Source of the DNA: Bacteroidota bacterium
GTDB taxonomy: Bacteria > Bacteroidota > Ignavibacteria > Kapaibacteriales > NICIL-2
Assembly (NCBI GenBank): GCA_019695345.1
Contig: JAIBAE010000006.1
Location: forward strand, 45,798-109,797
Length of the DNA: 64,000 bases
Direction of reading: 5' to 3'
In this document: one piece after another, positions 26,346-35,847 of the stretch
Layout of the letters: each line of letters starts with the position of its first letter
Position numbering within the stretch: position 1 is the first letter of the stretch
Position numbers and translations under genes: made by a program
The notes under the pieces: generated by a model
The model's database searches: none
What the model was told of the DNA's origin: nothing
The model's input: only the letters and a program-made list of their open reading frames with translations

Positions 26346-28985
26346 ATGATTGAACAACGTGCCCGTGAAATATTACGAGAACATTTCCGCTATCCTGAAT
26401 TCAGGAACGGTCAACTTGAGATTATAGAATCGATTGCAGAAAAGAATGATACGCTGGTAGTAATGCCAACGGGTGGGGGTAAATCGTTGTGCTATCAGAT
26501 TCCGGCAATGTTGCATGAACACACGGCGTTAGTTATCTCTCCGCTTATTGCGTTAATGAAAGACCAGGTTGATTCATTAAGCAGGGCAAGAATAAAATCG
26601 GCGTTTATCAATTCTTCGTTGCAATATCACGAACAGCAACAACGTTTAACAAATGCTCGGTTTGGTGCTTATAAGTTGTTATACATTGCACCCGAACGTT
26701 TAGAAAGTAAGCAGTTCTTAGAGCAGTTGCAAACAATTCCACTTTCGTTTATTGCAGTTGATGAAGCTCACTGTATTAGCGAGTGGGGTCACGATTTTCG
26801 TCCTGCGTATGTTAGTATCCCAAAGTTGTTTGAGTACATTCCCAGAATTCCGGTTATTGCATTAACAGCAACTGCAACAGGTGAAGTTCAGCAGGATATT
26901 GTACGATGTTTGGATATGAAAGCACCGCGCAAGTTTATTCGTGGTTTTGATAGGCCAAACCTAAGTTATATAACAGAAGAATGTAACAAAAAAGCTGAAC
27001 GAGCAACCGATATAATAAAAGAAACAAAAGAAGGAAGCAGCATCATCTATTGCGGCTCGCGTAAACGAGTGGAGGAAACTGCCAATAGTTTGATGCGTTA
27101 CGGTATTCAATGCGAAGCGTACCATGCCGGAATGAACGAACAGCAACGTTCGTACATTCAAGAACGTTTTATTTCCGGCGAAGTTAAAGCACTTGCGGCA
27201 ACATCCGCATTTGGGATGGGTGTTGATAAATCGGATGTTAGGAATGTGTTCCACTTTGATTTAACACAAACGTTAGAAGCATATTATCAGGAAGCCGGGC
27301 GTGCAGGCCGGGATGGACAGCCAAGCAAGTGTATTATGTTGTATCAATTCAGTGATAGAAAACTACAAGAGTTTTTTATCTCTTCTACATACCCGGATAA
27401 ATCTACACTTCAAACCTTATACAACTTTATCTACGATACCTTACAAGCCGGCGTTGGGGTTAAGCCGCAACAACCGTTGTATTTAGATGAAACAGCAATT
27501 GGAAGTAGAATAAATCTATCGGCTATAGCTGTAGCCAGTGCGCTTAATGTGTTTGAGCGAAATGGCATATTACGGCGTGGCTCAACACAAGGGTTGGCGC
27601 AACTACACATTATTACAGAACGGCCTCGCCTGATTGAATACTTCAACAATACAACTCCCGAACGCAAAGTAGTTTTAGAAACATTATTACGTAGTGTTGG
27701 CTCTAATGCTTTTGAACAACCTATTCATGTGGATATACAGTCGATGTTGCGCAAACATGATATACCACACGAACAGTTTACCGTTGCAATGCGCGCCTTT
27801 GAATATGCACGTTTGTTACGGTACGAACCAGCCAGCGCAGCCGGTGGACTAAGTATTCTATTAGAACGAGTTCCGATATCAAGATTACCAGTAGATTACG
27901 ATGCCTTAAACGAACGGAGACAACGAGCTACTAAAAAACTAGACGTGGTACAACGTTACGCCGAAACACACGAATGTAAACGTAATTACATTCTGAATTA
28001 CTTTCAGGAAGATGATATTACAACTTCGTGCGGACGTTGTAGTTCTTGTACAGGAAAAACGCAACCTAAGAAAGTTAAACACACAGAGCAAGATGCGTTT
28101 ATTCAACGCGCAATTGTGGAGACCGTAGCTGAATGTAATGGTAGGTTTGGAAGAACAACTATTGCACACATTCTAACCGGAAGTAATAACTCAAAGCTTC
28201 ATTTGTTTAATCTTAAACGGTGTAAAAATTTTGGTGTTCTAAACTCTTACAAGCGCAATGATGTTATACAATATATTGATATGGCAATCTCCGAACGGTT
28301 GCTTCAACTTTCGTCCGACTTGAATCCCGTTGTGCAGTTAACAAAACAAGCCGAACGTAAGTATTCATCGTTACCTGCGCCATTACAAATTAGCATTCCT
28401 AAAGTAAGTGGGGCAAAGGTATCGGCAACAGTACAGCGGTTAACCCGATTGCGTAATGATATTGCATCACGGTACAACATGCCTGTAAGTACTATAGCAA
28501 CAGATGACCAACTCATGGAAATGGCTGTTCAGAATCCCACAACAAAGAATGCCTTTGGTAAAATTAAAGGTATCGGTGATATGTTTATCTCGCGGTGGGC
28601 TAAAGAGTTCTTGTACGTACTGCGCGATGAAACAGCAATGGATGATAAACAAGAAGAAGAAGCGCAACTCCCTGCAACAGTTATGACTACGTTAGAATAT
28701 GTGCGTAATGGAAATTCAATTGAGAAAATTGCTGAGATGCGTTCGTTAAGTACTGGCACTATTGCACAACACATTCAGCAGGCACTCGAAAAAGGTAGTA
28801 GTGTTCCCCGACAACATTTAATATCTCAAAACCTTTACGATGTCGTTCGTCCCATAATATTGCGCAAACCGTATGTGTTGTTAAAAGACCTTCGTGTTGA
28901 GATTGGTGCCGAGTATGATTATGCACTGTTGCGAGTGGTGACAGCATTTGTTCGCAGAGATATTGCAATTCAAGATGAACGATAA
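26346..28985 (+). CDS. recQ: RecQ-family DNA helicase
   Basis: 879 aa 3'-5' DNA helicase, longer than E. coli RecQ (about 610). Motif I is MPTGGGKSLCYQIPA (about residue 39), motif II DEAHCISEWGHDFRP (about 139), then ALTATATGEV, AFGMGVDKSDVR and QEAGRAGRDGQPS. The zinc module has Cys in ECKRNYILNYF and CGRCSSC (about 540-567). An HRDC-like region (LRNDIASRYNMP, FGKIKGIGDMFISRW) lies at about 700-760 and a C-terminal HTH_40-like tail (NGNSIEKIAEMRSLSTGTI) at about 780-879. It is translated from the same message as the AlbA_2 gene. Confidence 0.94.
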   Translation: MIEQRAREILREHFRYPEFRNGQLEIIESIAEKNDTLVVMPTGGGKSLCYQIPAMLHEHTALVISPLIALMKDQVDSLSRARIKSAFINSSLQYHEQQQRLTNARFGAYKLLYIAPERLESKQFLEQLQTIPLSFIAVDEAHCISEWGHDFRPAYVSIPKLFEYIPRIPVIALTATATGEVQQDIVRCLDMKAPRKFIRGFDRPNLSYITEECNKKAERATDIIKETKEGSSIIYCGSRKRVEETANSLMRYGIQCEAYHAGMNEQQRSYIQERFISGEVKALAATSAFGMGVDKSDVRNVFHFDLTQTLEAYYQEAGRAGRDGQPSKCIMLYQFSDRKLQEFFISSTYPDKSTLQTLYNFIYDTLQAGVGVKPQQPLYLDETAIGSRINLSAIAVASALNVFERNGILRRGSTQGLAQLHIITERPRLIEYFNNTTPERKVVLETLLRSVGSNAFEQPIHVDIQSMLRKHDIPHEQFTVAMRAFEYARLLRYEPASAAGGLSILLERVPISRLPVDYDALNERRQRATKKLDVVQRYAETHECKRNYILNYFQEDDITTSCGRCSSCTGKTQPKKVKHTEQDAFIQRAIVETVAECNGRFGRTTIAHILTGSNNSKLHLFNLKRCKNFGVLNSYKRNDVIQYIDMAISERLLQLSSDLNPVVQLTKQAERKYSSLPAPLQISIPKVSGAKVSATVQRLTRLRNDIASRYNMPVSTIATDDQLMEMAVQNPTTKNAFGKIKGIGDMFISRWAKEFLYVLRDETAMDDKQEEEAQLPATVMTTLEYVRNGNSIEKIAEMRSLSTGTIAQHIQQALEKGSSVPRQHLISQNLYDVVRPIILRKPYVLLKDLRVEIGAEYDYALLRVVTAFVRRDIAIQDER

Positions 28986-28991
28986 TTGTAT

Positions 28992-29067
28992 GATTCCCAC
29001 CTCTGCCGAAGCAACCAATACTGCGCCGTCACACGGGCGGGACAGAGCGTTACAGCGTCGCAAAAAA
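28992..29067 (+). repeat. Family B GC-rich intergenic repeat, copy 3
   Basis: GATTCCCACC, CTGCCGAAGCAACC, GCGCCGTCACACGGGCGGGA, ending GCGTTACAGCGTCGC. The central 20 bases are identical to copies 1 and 4. It follows the recQ stop by six bases. Confidence 0.72.
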
Positions 29068-29134
29068 TAATGTTAAACAATCTTCAAAAATGTTGTAATT
29101 TTCAAATAATCCTTGTAACATTTGTAGGTATGTA

Positions 29135-30424
29135 ATGCATAGTTCATTCAAATCATTTCTAGTATTAGCACTCAACTTGGTTCTGTTTAATCATGCTCTG
29201 TATTCACAATTAACTGAGGCATGGGAAGTTAAAATTGACACCCTTAGCATACGACAATTAAAATTATCAATTGATAGTAAAGTTGTATATCCACTTACAT
29301 ATGATAACAATATCAGACTTGTAGATTCAGAGCATGGTAAAATAACCAGCTATAAACTTGCTGATACCAATTTTGTTTATGCGGCTGAATGGTTAGCAGA
29401 TAGCATGAATCAACTATTGTTATCAGTCAAGAAAAATCAATTTTCAGATGGTCCATATGTATACAAGTATGATACTGCAAGTAAACAAATATTCTTGTGT
29501 TTCAAATCTGTTAAACACCTTGATATTGGACCTGCTAGAACATATAACTTACAGGTTGCACAAGATACTATAATTGAATATGGAGGTGATTTAGAAGGAA
29601 CTTCACAAAAGATTCAAACTATAGGATATCTAAATAACTATCTACTTTGCAAAAACATATCTACCATTCAGCAAAGTCCTTCTGTCCTATTTAGGTCTTA
29701 TGACTCTCAACACAATAATACTGTTATGTGTTATTGGAATTGGTATACCTATTACTTAAACCAATCTACCAGATTCATTCATCAGATAAATATCAATGAT
29801 TCAATCGTTTATTATTTGGAAAAAAATATAGTAACCAATGATATTAATTTTACTGCATTCTATCATGATAAATTAAATAATGCTTTTAACTTTTATTCAT
29901 GGGGTAAATTTATAAGAGTTGACTTAAACAATAGAGCAATTATCTGGGAGAGCACTTTATATGATGTTATTGCCTCTACAGAATTATTTTATGGTAAAGT
30001 TTCTGCTGTTCTTACTCCCAAAGAACTCACTTTAATAGACAATAATAACGGTAGTGTATTATACGGAATCAAGTTGGACTATACCCCAATGTGCATCGTA
30101 GCAGATATAAAATCGCAATATTTGTTTGTGGGTTCTAAATCTGGGTCAGTATATAAATATAAAATAGATAGTGTAGTTAATGTTTTAACTGACGACGTTT
30201 TTCCTGCAAGATGCCATATCTCGAATGGATGTTTACAATTATTTTGTCCAGAAGAATCAACTGTCTCAATATATACTGCTTTAGGTGAGTATGTAACAAA
30301 AGAAATTGTAAATAAGGGATTTGATGCTATTAATTTGAGTAGATATACCAATGGATGCTACTTTATTGTAATTGAATCAAAAGACGGTCGAAGAGTTTCT
30401 CAAGTAATCAAACTAGATGAGTAA
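29135..30424 (+). CDS. Secreted protein with type IX-like C-terminal sorting domain
   Basis: 429 aa, visibly more AT-rich than its neighbours. It has a signal peptide (MHSSFKSFLVLALNLVLFNHALYSQ) and a body without motifs I know, perhaps a beta-propeller: KYDTASKQIFLCFKS, LIDNNNGSVLYGIKLDY and FVGSKSGSVYKYKID resemble blade repeats. The last 70 residues look like a Por sorting domain: VSIYTALGEYVTKEI, AINLSRYTNGCYFIVIES, SQVIKLDE. Type IX export to the cell surface is inferred from this domain and from porX in the same window. Function unknown. Confidence 0.7.
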   Translation: MHSSFKSFLVLALNLVLFNHALYSQLTEAWEVKIDTLSIRQLKLSIDSKVVYPLTYDNNIRLVDSEHGKITSYKLADTNFVYAAEWLADSMNQLLLSVKKNQFSDGPYVYKYDTASKQIFLCFKSVKHLDIGPARTYNLQVAQDTIIEYGGDLEGTSQKIQTIGYLNNYLLCKNISTIQQSPSVLFRSYDSQHNNTVMCYWNWYTYYLNQSTRFIHQININDSIVYYLEKNIVTNDINFTAFYHDKLNNAFNFYSWGKFIRVDLNNRAIIWESTLYDVIASTELFYGKVSAVLTPKELTLIDNNNGSVLYGIKLDYTPMCIVADIKSQYLFVGSKSGSVYKYKIDSVVNVLTDDVFPARCHISNGCLQLFCPEESTVSIYTALGEYVTKEIVNKGFDAINLSRYTNGCYFIVIESKDGRRVSQVIKLDE

Positions 30425-30477
30425 TCACATACAATAATGATTAGTTATACACAATAATGGTACTTAAAACAATATGA

Positions 30478-30545
30478 GTCTCTCCCGCAGGTATATGATT
30501 GTTTGAAAATGGAGGTAAGGTGCGGTCGGGCGATAGCAAAAAATT
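30478..30545 (-). repeat. Family A intergenic repeat, copy 10
   Basis: On the minus strand it overlaps the TAA of the HATPase gene: TAATTTTTTGCTATCGCC, core GACCGCACC, distal CTGCGGGAGAGAC. CCGCA pairs with TGCGG. It lies between two convergent genes. Confidence 0.75.
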
Positions 30546-30984
30546 ATGCTACTAATCGTTTTGTTAAACGAAGTTCGTTGAGTGGATGTTTGGTGTTTGC
30601 CGGAATATACTTGATGTCATCCATTACGCGTTTGATAATATGTACGCCAAGCCCGCCATGACGGAACTTGGAGAAGTAATCGTTCATATCGGGCGATTTG
30701 AGTTGAGTGGGGTCGAAGGAGATTGCGGCATCAAAAATAGAAACAATAAACTGACTCTCCTTGGTTGCGATGCGAACCGTGATGCGATTGCTTGCATCGA
30801 GTTTGTAGGCATGGCGAATAAGATTACTGCATGCTTCATCTACTGCTAACGAAATCTGGAACACAACATCCTCGCTGAAGCCAAACTCTTCAGCTTGCGA
30901 TACCACAAACGTACGAACATCGGCAAGTTCCGATAAATCGCTTTGGATGTGAAGCTCCTGATATGTTGCAGCAGGTTTAGCCAT
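30544..30984 (-). CDS. RsbW-like anti-sigma/serine kinase (HATPase_c_2)
   Basis: 146 aa with the start at 30984 (MAKPAATYQEL); a longer frame from 31053 would overlap the STAS gene deeply. A GHKL fold of the RsbW/SpoIIAB type is visible: N box ISLAVDEACSNLIRHAY, then ISFDPTQLKSPD and the glycine-rich GGLGVHIIKRVMD. Such proteins bind and phosphorylate a STAS antagonist and hold a partner (often a sigma factor). The STAS gene lies just upstream with an 8 bp overlap, and a SpoIIE phosphatase precedes that. The partner released by this switch is not in the window. Confidence 0.85.
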   Translation of the reverse strand: MAKPAATYQELHIQSDLSELADVRTFVVSQAEEFGFSEDVVFQISLAVDEACSNLIRHAYKLDASNRITVRIATKESQFIVSIFDAAISFDPTQLKSPDMNDYFSKFRHGGLGVHIIKRVMDDIKYIPANTKHPLNELRLTKRLVA

Positions 30985-31333
30985 TTGATGTTGTAAATTT
31001 ATCTGTTGCTTCCTGCGATGTTGGTAAAATCTCGAATAACATCGGGAAGCCAAGTAAATCGAATACGGTATAAACTTTTGGCTTCATCTCGCATAGTTTG
31101 ATGTCGCCATTGTTGTTGCGTACTTCTTCAATAAATACCATAAACACACCTAATCCCGCGCTACTGATGTAATCAAGTTCACGGAAGTTTACAAGGATGT
31201 TATATTTTCCTTGTTGTACAAGTACACCGATAGCCGCCTCTAATTGTGGCGCAGTGTGTGCGTCGAGATAGCCATGCAGCAACAGCTCTTCGATGTTATT
31301 GTTCGTTGATGTGGTTATCTGAAACTCAGCCAT
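30977..31333 (-). CDS. STAS-domain anti-anti-sigma factor (RsbV-like)
   Basis: 118 aa STAS protein. The ATG at 31333 is preceded by GAGGAG, a good ribosome-binding site; an upstream ATG at 31345 is less likely. The family motif around the phospho-serine is FRELDYISSAGLGVFMVF, with Ser at the expected place (ISSAG). FDLLGFPMLFEI is the last helix. It should bind the RsbW-like kinase when dephosphorylated. It is the middle gene of a three-gene unit; its start lies two bases beyond the end of the phosphatase gene. Confidence 0.88.
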   Translation of the reverse strand: MAEFQITTSTNNNIEELLLHGYLDAHTAPQLEAAIGVLVQQGKYNILVNFRELDYISSAGLGVFMVFIEEVRNNNGDIKLCEMKPKVYTVFDLLGFPMLFEILPTSQEATDKFTTSNG

Positions 31334-31334
31334 A

Positions 31335-33464
31335 TTACTCCTCACGTTGATTCATAGTTTCTACTGATTCACCATTGTGTTCGAGCGTTTCAACTTCGTT
31401 CCGTCGAATTGCAATCATTGTTATATCGTCGTGTTGCATGGTATGCAACGCAAACCGATGAATACTACTTACCATGTCGTTAATAATACTTCCGGCGGTA
31501 GCTTCATCTTTCTGTGCGCAACTTTTGTAAAGTTCAGATAATTCTTCTACTCCAATTTCATCACCATTCGGGTTACGTGCTTCGTTAACGCCATCTGTAA
31601 AGAGTAGTAGTGTTTCTCCTTGTTGCAGTTGAATGCTTTTTTCTTCGATACAAGTTGTAAAGAACGACGGCTTTGCAAGACCTATTCCCAGTCCCGATGG
31701 CTTTATTATATGTACAGTATCTGCACCATATAATAATGCCGGAGTGTGTCCCGCACGAACCAAAGTAACCGTGCCATTAGAATTCAATTGCACGGCAGTG
31801 AGTGTAATATACATCTGCCGCTCCATACTCCCAAAGAGAGTTGCGTTTATCTGTTCAACTAATTCGCGTACAGTATGCACCTGGCGTGCAACAGCAAGGC
31901 AGACACCTTTTAGGTTAGCCATGTAAAATGCGGCACTTATACCTTTTCCGCTCACATCGGCAATCAACACACAATGGGTGCCGTTGGCTAACGTGTAATA
32001 GTCATAATAATCTCCGCCTACTTCTAAAGCCGGGTCGGAATATGCAGAAATCTCGTATCCCTTAAAGGATGGCTCGCAAGCCGGAAGTAACTTCCGTTGA
32101 ATTTGGCGGCCTACAACCAACTCACGCTGATAGCGTTCTTTTTGCAATGAGTCTTCTACTAACCGAGCATTCTCAATTGCCACACTTGCCGAGGATGCAA
32201 ATGCCGCTAACGCCCGTATATCATCATTCTCGAAAGAAAACGGTTCGGAGTTCACTACATACACAGCACCAACAAAGTCTTTACCATTGTGTAAAGGTGC
32301 AATCATTAAACTTTTGGCAAATGATTCCACAGAACGAGCTAAAAAGCCAAGTGTTTTGTTTTCGGCAATTAGTTCAACTAAATATGGGTCGTGTAATGTA
32401 GGGCTGATATTCCGTAAAACACCGCCGTCGTTGATAGCAAGAATTTGTTTTTCGGTAATGTTGTATTGAGCAGCTATACGAAACTTGCCGTTTGGTTTTT
32501 GTATTTCACACCACGCAGAGGTAGCACGGCTTGCTTGTTGTGCTAATTGTGTTACTGTTGCATACAGTTTCTCTAAGTCTGTACTTTCTGCGGCAATGCG
32601 GTTAAGGTATGCTACAGAGCTAAACTCAAATGTGCGTTTCTCAACAACACCGCTGTTGGGTAAAGAGAACAGGGTAGTCCAGAACATTCGTTCGCTATAC
32701 ACCGCGGCAAACATTGCATTTAACCCTAACACATAATTAAAGCCATGTACAATGCTATCTAAGTTATTGCCTAATGGAGTATCAGATTGTAAACTGAATG
32801 CACAAACTGTCATTCCTAACAATGTGCCAACACAGGTCATCCACGTTAGACTTTTTTTCTCTTTGTAAGTTAAGGTTTGAATCCAGCTTTTCCGCTTTGT
32901 AGCAAGGAACATGATGATGAACAACATCACGCTCATAATAATAATCAATACTTCGGGGTTAAAGTCCGGAGCTATGCTTGGTATTAATGCTAATACAAAA
33001 ATACCCGCCACACCATACATCAATACCTTAATATAATTATCTGTCTGGCGGATACGCTGGTATACTAAAACTCTATACACAAACGACGCAATAAATGCAG
33101 TAGCGGCAATTCGTGCAATACTCAATATGTTATCAAATATCACCGAAAAAACATTTGCCGGCGAACCTTCCGAGCCAAACGGCAATACAACGATAAATAG
33201 TGCAAAGAGTAATCGTTTGTATTCGCGGAAGTAATCTTCGCGTGATGTGAAATGGTTATCACGAGAGTAATCGTAGAAGAAAATTGCAAGCGACGCAATT
33301 GCTAAAGCACCAATGCCATTGGTAAGAGCAATCACAATGTTAGAAATCGAATCGCCTATTGAATACCGGATAACATCCAACACCGTGTGGCCTACCATAG
33401 CTGCTACAAATACTATCAGCCATAGTACCGAACGAATAGACGATTGTGATTGATGTTGATCCAT
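31335..33464 (-). CDS. Membrane SpoIIE/RsbU-type PP2C phosphatase with GAF domain
   Basis: 709 aa. The N-terminal 250 residues hold six to seven hydrophobic segments. A GAF-like sensor domain follows (about 290-430: LEKLYATVTQLAQQASRATS, FVGAVYVVNSEPFSFENDDIRALAAFA). The C-terminal PP2C SpoIIE domain (about 470-690) has the metal-binding EVGGDYYDYY, LIADVSGKGISAAFYMA and LLLFTDGVNEARNPNG. By family it dephosphorylates the STAS protein encoded next in the operon, so the membrane part or GAF domain would set the signal. No sensor histidine kinase is nearby. Confidence 0.88.
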   Translation of the reverse strand: MDQHQSQSSIRSVLWLIVFVAAMVGHTVLDVIRYSIGDSISNIVIALTNGIGALAIASLAIFFYDYSRDNHFTSREDYFREYKRLLFALFIVVLPFGSEGSPANVFSVIFDNILSIARIAATAFIASFVYRVLVYQRIRQTDNYIKVLMYGVAGIFVLALIPSIAPDFNPEVLIIIMSVMLFIIMFLATKRKSWIQTLTYKEKKSLTWMTCVGTLLGMTVCAFSLQSDTPLGNNLDSIVHGFNYVLGLNAMFAAVYSERMFWTTLFSLPNSGVVEKRTFEFSSVAYLNRIAAESTDLEKLYATVTQLAQQASRATSAWCEIQKPNGKFRIAAQYNITEKQILAINDGGVLRNISPTLHDPYLVELIAENKTLGFLARSVESFAKSLMIAPLHNGKDFVGAVYVVNSEPFSFENDDIRALAAFASSASVAIENARLVEDSLQKERYQRELVVGRQIQRKLLPACEPSFKGYEISAYSDPALEVGGDYYDYYTLANGTHCVLIADVSGKGISAAFYMANLKGVCLAVARQVHTVRELVEQINATLFGSMERQMYITLTAVQLNSNGTVTLVRAGHTPALLYGADTVHIIKPSGLGIGLAKPSFFTTCIEEKSIQLQQGETLLLFTDGVNEARNPNGDEIGVEELSELYKSCAQKDEATAGSIINDMVSSIHRFALHTMQHDDITMIAIRRNEVETLEHNGESVETMNQREE

Positions 33465-33514
33465 AATGCAAATGTAATGCGCAATTTACGGCTAACCTAT
33501 AACTAAGTTTCAAA

Positions 33515-33952
33515 TCATTCCGATAAAATTTCCATCCGGTAGGCAACCATTACCGGAACGCGTGTAGAACTGGTCAGGTTTTCTACGTCACACGATTTCT
33601 CATAATCGCTAAATCCTTTAGAATCGGGCGAAATAACTTTCATTACCATTCTGCCTTCAAGCACAATGGGAACCTGACCCAAGGTATATGGCGGCACTAT
33701 TTTTCCGTCCTTAAATTCTATACGCAGAGTATTAGCAACATCGCTAACCGCAATCCAACAGCCGTCATCGGGGCAAATAGCTTTGACTGTTCCTTTAACA
33801 CGCACCTCTCGGTCAAGATTTTCAGGCAAGATGCTTTGGCTAACCGTAAGTGGGGTTGTACTAAGTCTTGCATCTTCACCAAACACAGTTTTGTTACCGC
33901 ACGAAGTACATAATGGGAGAAGAATACAAACTATTATCAGAATTATTTTCAT
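33515..33952 (-). CDS. DUF4920 lipoprotein
   Basis: 145 aa. The ATG at 33952 starts a clean lipoprotein signal MKIILIIVCILLPLCTSC. The mature part, with VRVKGTVKAICPDDGCWIAVSD and LRIEFKDG, matches the DUF4920 family of small periplasmic OB-like proteins, with a CPDDGCW motif that could bind metal. Function is unknown. It is upstream of the phosphatase operon on the same strand, 50 bp away, and may not be co-transcribed. Confidence 0.75.
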   Translation of the reverse strand: MKIILIIVCILLPLCTSCGNKTVFGEDARLSTTPLTVSQSILPENLDREVRVKGTVKAICPDDGCWIAVSDVANTLRIEFKDGKIVPPYTLGQVPIVLEGRMVMKVISPDSKGFSDYEKSCDVENLTSSTRVPVMVAYRMEILSE

Positions 33953-34059
33953 TGTTGGCAGCAACAGTCTCATCGTTCAAATTAAACTTTGTTTTGCATG
34001 GACAGAACCTCGGTATGCTAAACACCGTTTATCGCGGATTGGATTGTTTGGAAGACAAA

Positions 34060-34126
34060 TGTCCTTTCCGGCAATACAACGGTTTGTTTGTGCGAATGTT
34101 GGGTGCCGTCTTGCGTTAGCAGAAGC
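34060..34126 (-). repeat. Family A intergenic repeat, copy 11
   Basis: On the minus strand: GCTTCTGCTAACGCAAGAC then GGCACCCAAC, distal TTGCCGGAAAGGAC. CGGCA pairs with TGCCG. It lies just beyond the terminator of tRNA-Thr. Confidence 0.7.
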
Positions 34127-34134
34127 AATTTACA

Positions 34135-34170
34135 CAAAAGAAAAAACCCAACACTAAAAGCATTGGGTTT
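34135..34170 (-). terminator. Intrinsic terminator after tRNA-Thr
   Basis: On the minus strand AAACCCAA, 11-nt loop, TTGGGTTT with a T-run. It lies 9 bp after the tRNA. Confidence 0.82.
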
Positions 34171-34178
34171 ACTACAAG

Positions 34179-34251
34179 AGCCAACAAACGGACTTGAACC
34201 GTTGGCCTGCTCATTACGAATGAGCTGCTCTACCAGCTGAGCTATGTTGGC
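34179..34251 (-). tRNA. tRNA-Thr (anticodon CGT)
   Basis: Read on the minus strand: acceptor GCCAACA/TGTTGGC, D arm GCTC...GAGC, anticodon stem GCTCA/TGAGC with loop TTCGTAA (anticodon CGT, reading ACG), T arm AACGG/CCGTT with loop TTCAAGT. 73 nt, no encoded CCA. A terminator follows directly. All four stems are perfect. Confidence 0.96.
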
Positions 34252-34322
34252 TTGAATTCTGGCGGCGCGAAAATAACATTTACCAAGTAAAAGCCAAACA
34301 ATCCGCCAAAATTTTCTTCTAA

Positions 34323-35831
34323 TTATAGGTCGTACACGCGTTTAGCTTTAGCCATAGCATATTCCAGGAAGTCTTGCTCGGTTAGAGAGCTCCCGGAAAT
34401 ATTGCGAATCAATTCATCGGGAGTCATGGTTTTTCCGTGCTGATGAATGTTGGTGCGCAACCATTCTAAAATTGGTGCAAAGTTGCCGGTGCGTATGTTA
34501 TCTGGTGATTCGGGCATATCACGTAATAAACATTTACGCAATGTTGCTGCGTACAACTTACCAAGTGTGTAACTAGGGAAGTATCCAAACCCACCAAACG
34601 ACCAGTGAATATCCTGCAAGCAACCTTTTGCATCGCTTGGGGGAGTAATACCCAGAAACGCCTGCATTTTATCGTTCCATGCAGCTGGTACATCATCAAC
34701 AGATAGAGTTCCGTTAATCAACGCTTCTTCCAATTCAAAGCGGAGAATGATGTGCATGTTATATGTTGTCTCATCTGCCTCAATACGGATGAGCGATGGT
34801 GAAACTGTATTAATTGCTTTGTAGAAATCTAACGGAGTCATATTGCCAAGCTGTTCCGGGAAGTATGTTTTTAAGATTGGTAAACCCCATTCCCAGAATT
34901 CCTCGCTGCGGGCAATTACATTTTCCCAAAACAACGATTGCGACTCGTGAATACCCATTGATGCGCCATCGGCAGCAAATGTACGGGTAAGCTCTTTTGC
35001 AAAACCTTGCTCGTACATGCCGTGCCCGGTTTCGTGAATCAACCCGAACAAACATGAACGTAAGTCATCTTCAAACACACGAGTTGTTAAGCGAACATCG
35101 GTTGGTGCAAACGAAGTGCAGAACGGATGCGCTGATAAATCTACACGTCCAGTTTCGAAGTTAAATCCAATTGCTTTGGAGATTTGTTGAGCAAACGCTA
35201 ATTGTTGGTTTTTATCAAACTTGGTATAGAGTACAGAATCATCAGCGCGGTCTTTAACCGGCTCAACCATTGCAAGCAACTCTCTTGTTCCTTTAGCAAG
35301 GTTACTAAACACCGGTTTAAGGTGTGATACACTCATGCCGGGTTCAAACAAATCTAATAAAGCATCATATTTGTTTTCTGCATAGCCGTAACACTCAGCA
35401 GCTTCAGATTTCAAATCCAATAACTTTTTCAAATCATCGCGGAAGATTTTGAAGTCGCTTGCACCGCGTGCTTTTTTCCAACTCTCTTGTGCTAATGCAG
35501 TTGCTTTAGATGTCTCATGTACCAAGCGTTCAGGCAGTTTGGAAGCCTTATCATATTCACGTACAAACAGTTTCATTAAACGTTCGGTACGTGTTGTGCC
35601 GCCATTTAGTGCCGGACGAATCTTCTCAACAATTTCAGCTGTAGCATTACCGGTTAGTTTTTGGTGAGCTAATGTATCAAGCGTTGCAAGTTGTTCGGCA
35701 CGTGCCTCGGCAGCGCCATCGGGCATATATGTTTCTTGGTCCCAGCCAAGTAATGCCGATGCAGCTTGCAAATCTTTTACGGTGTTCATTACAGCAGTTG
35801 CATCTGCTACAAGTTTTTCTTCGATGTTCAT
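34323..35831 (-). CDS. M32-family metallocarboxypeptidase (Taq type)
   Basis: 502 aa zinc carboxypeptidase that trims C-terminal residues from peptides in the cytoplasm. The zinc motif HETGHGMYEQG (HEXXH) is present, with an upstream SLFGLIHE strand. Other M32 markers: SALLGWDQETYMPDGAA near the N-terminus, HPFCTSFAPTDVRLTTRV, GIHESQSLFWEN and IHWSFGGFGYFPSYTLG. Length is usual for the family. It is the last gene of a minus-strand pair with the flavoprotein 16 bp upstream. Confidence 0.93.
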   Translation of the reverse strand: MNIEEKLVADATAVMNTVKDLQAASALLGWDQETYMPDGAAEARAEQLATLDTLAHQKLTGNATAEIVEKIRPALNGGTTRTERLMKLFVREYDKASKLPERLVHETSKATALAQESWKKARGASDFKIFRDDLKKLLDLKSEAAECYGYAENKYDALLDLFEPGMSVSHLKPVFSNLAKGTRELLAMVEPVKDRADDSVLYTKFDKNQQLAFAQQISKAIGFNFETGRVDLSAHPFCTSFAPTDVRLTTRVFEDDLRSCLFGLIHETGHGMYEQGFAKELTRTFAADGASMGIHESQSLFWENVIARSEEFWEWGLPILKTYFPEQLGNMTPLDFYKAINTVSPSLIRIEADETTYNMHIILRFELEEALINGTLSVDDVPAAWNDKMQAFLGITPPSDAKGCLQDIHWSFGGFGYFPSYTLGKLYAATLRKCLLRDMPESPDNIRTGNFAPILEWLRTNIHQHGKTMTPDELIRNISGSSLTEQDFLEYAMAKAKRVYDL

Positions 35832-35847
35832 TCGTTATCCTTATCAA

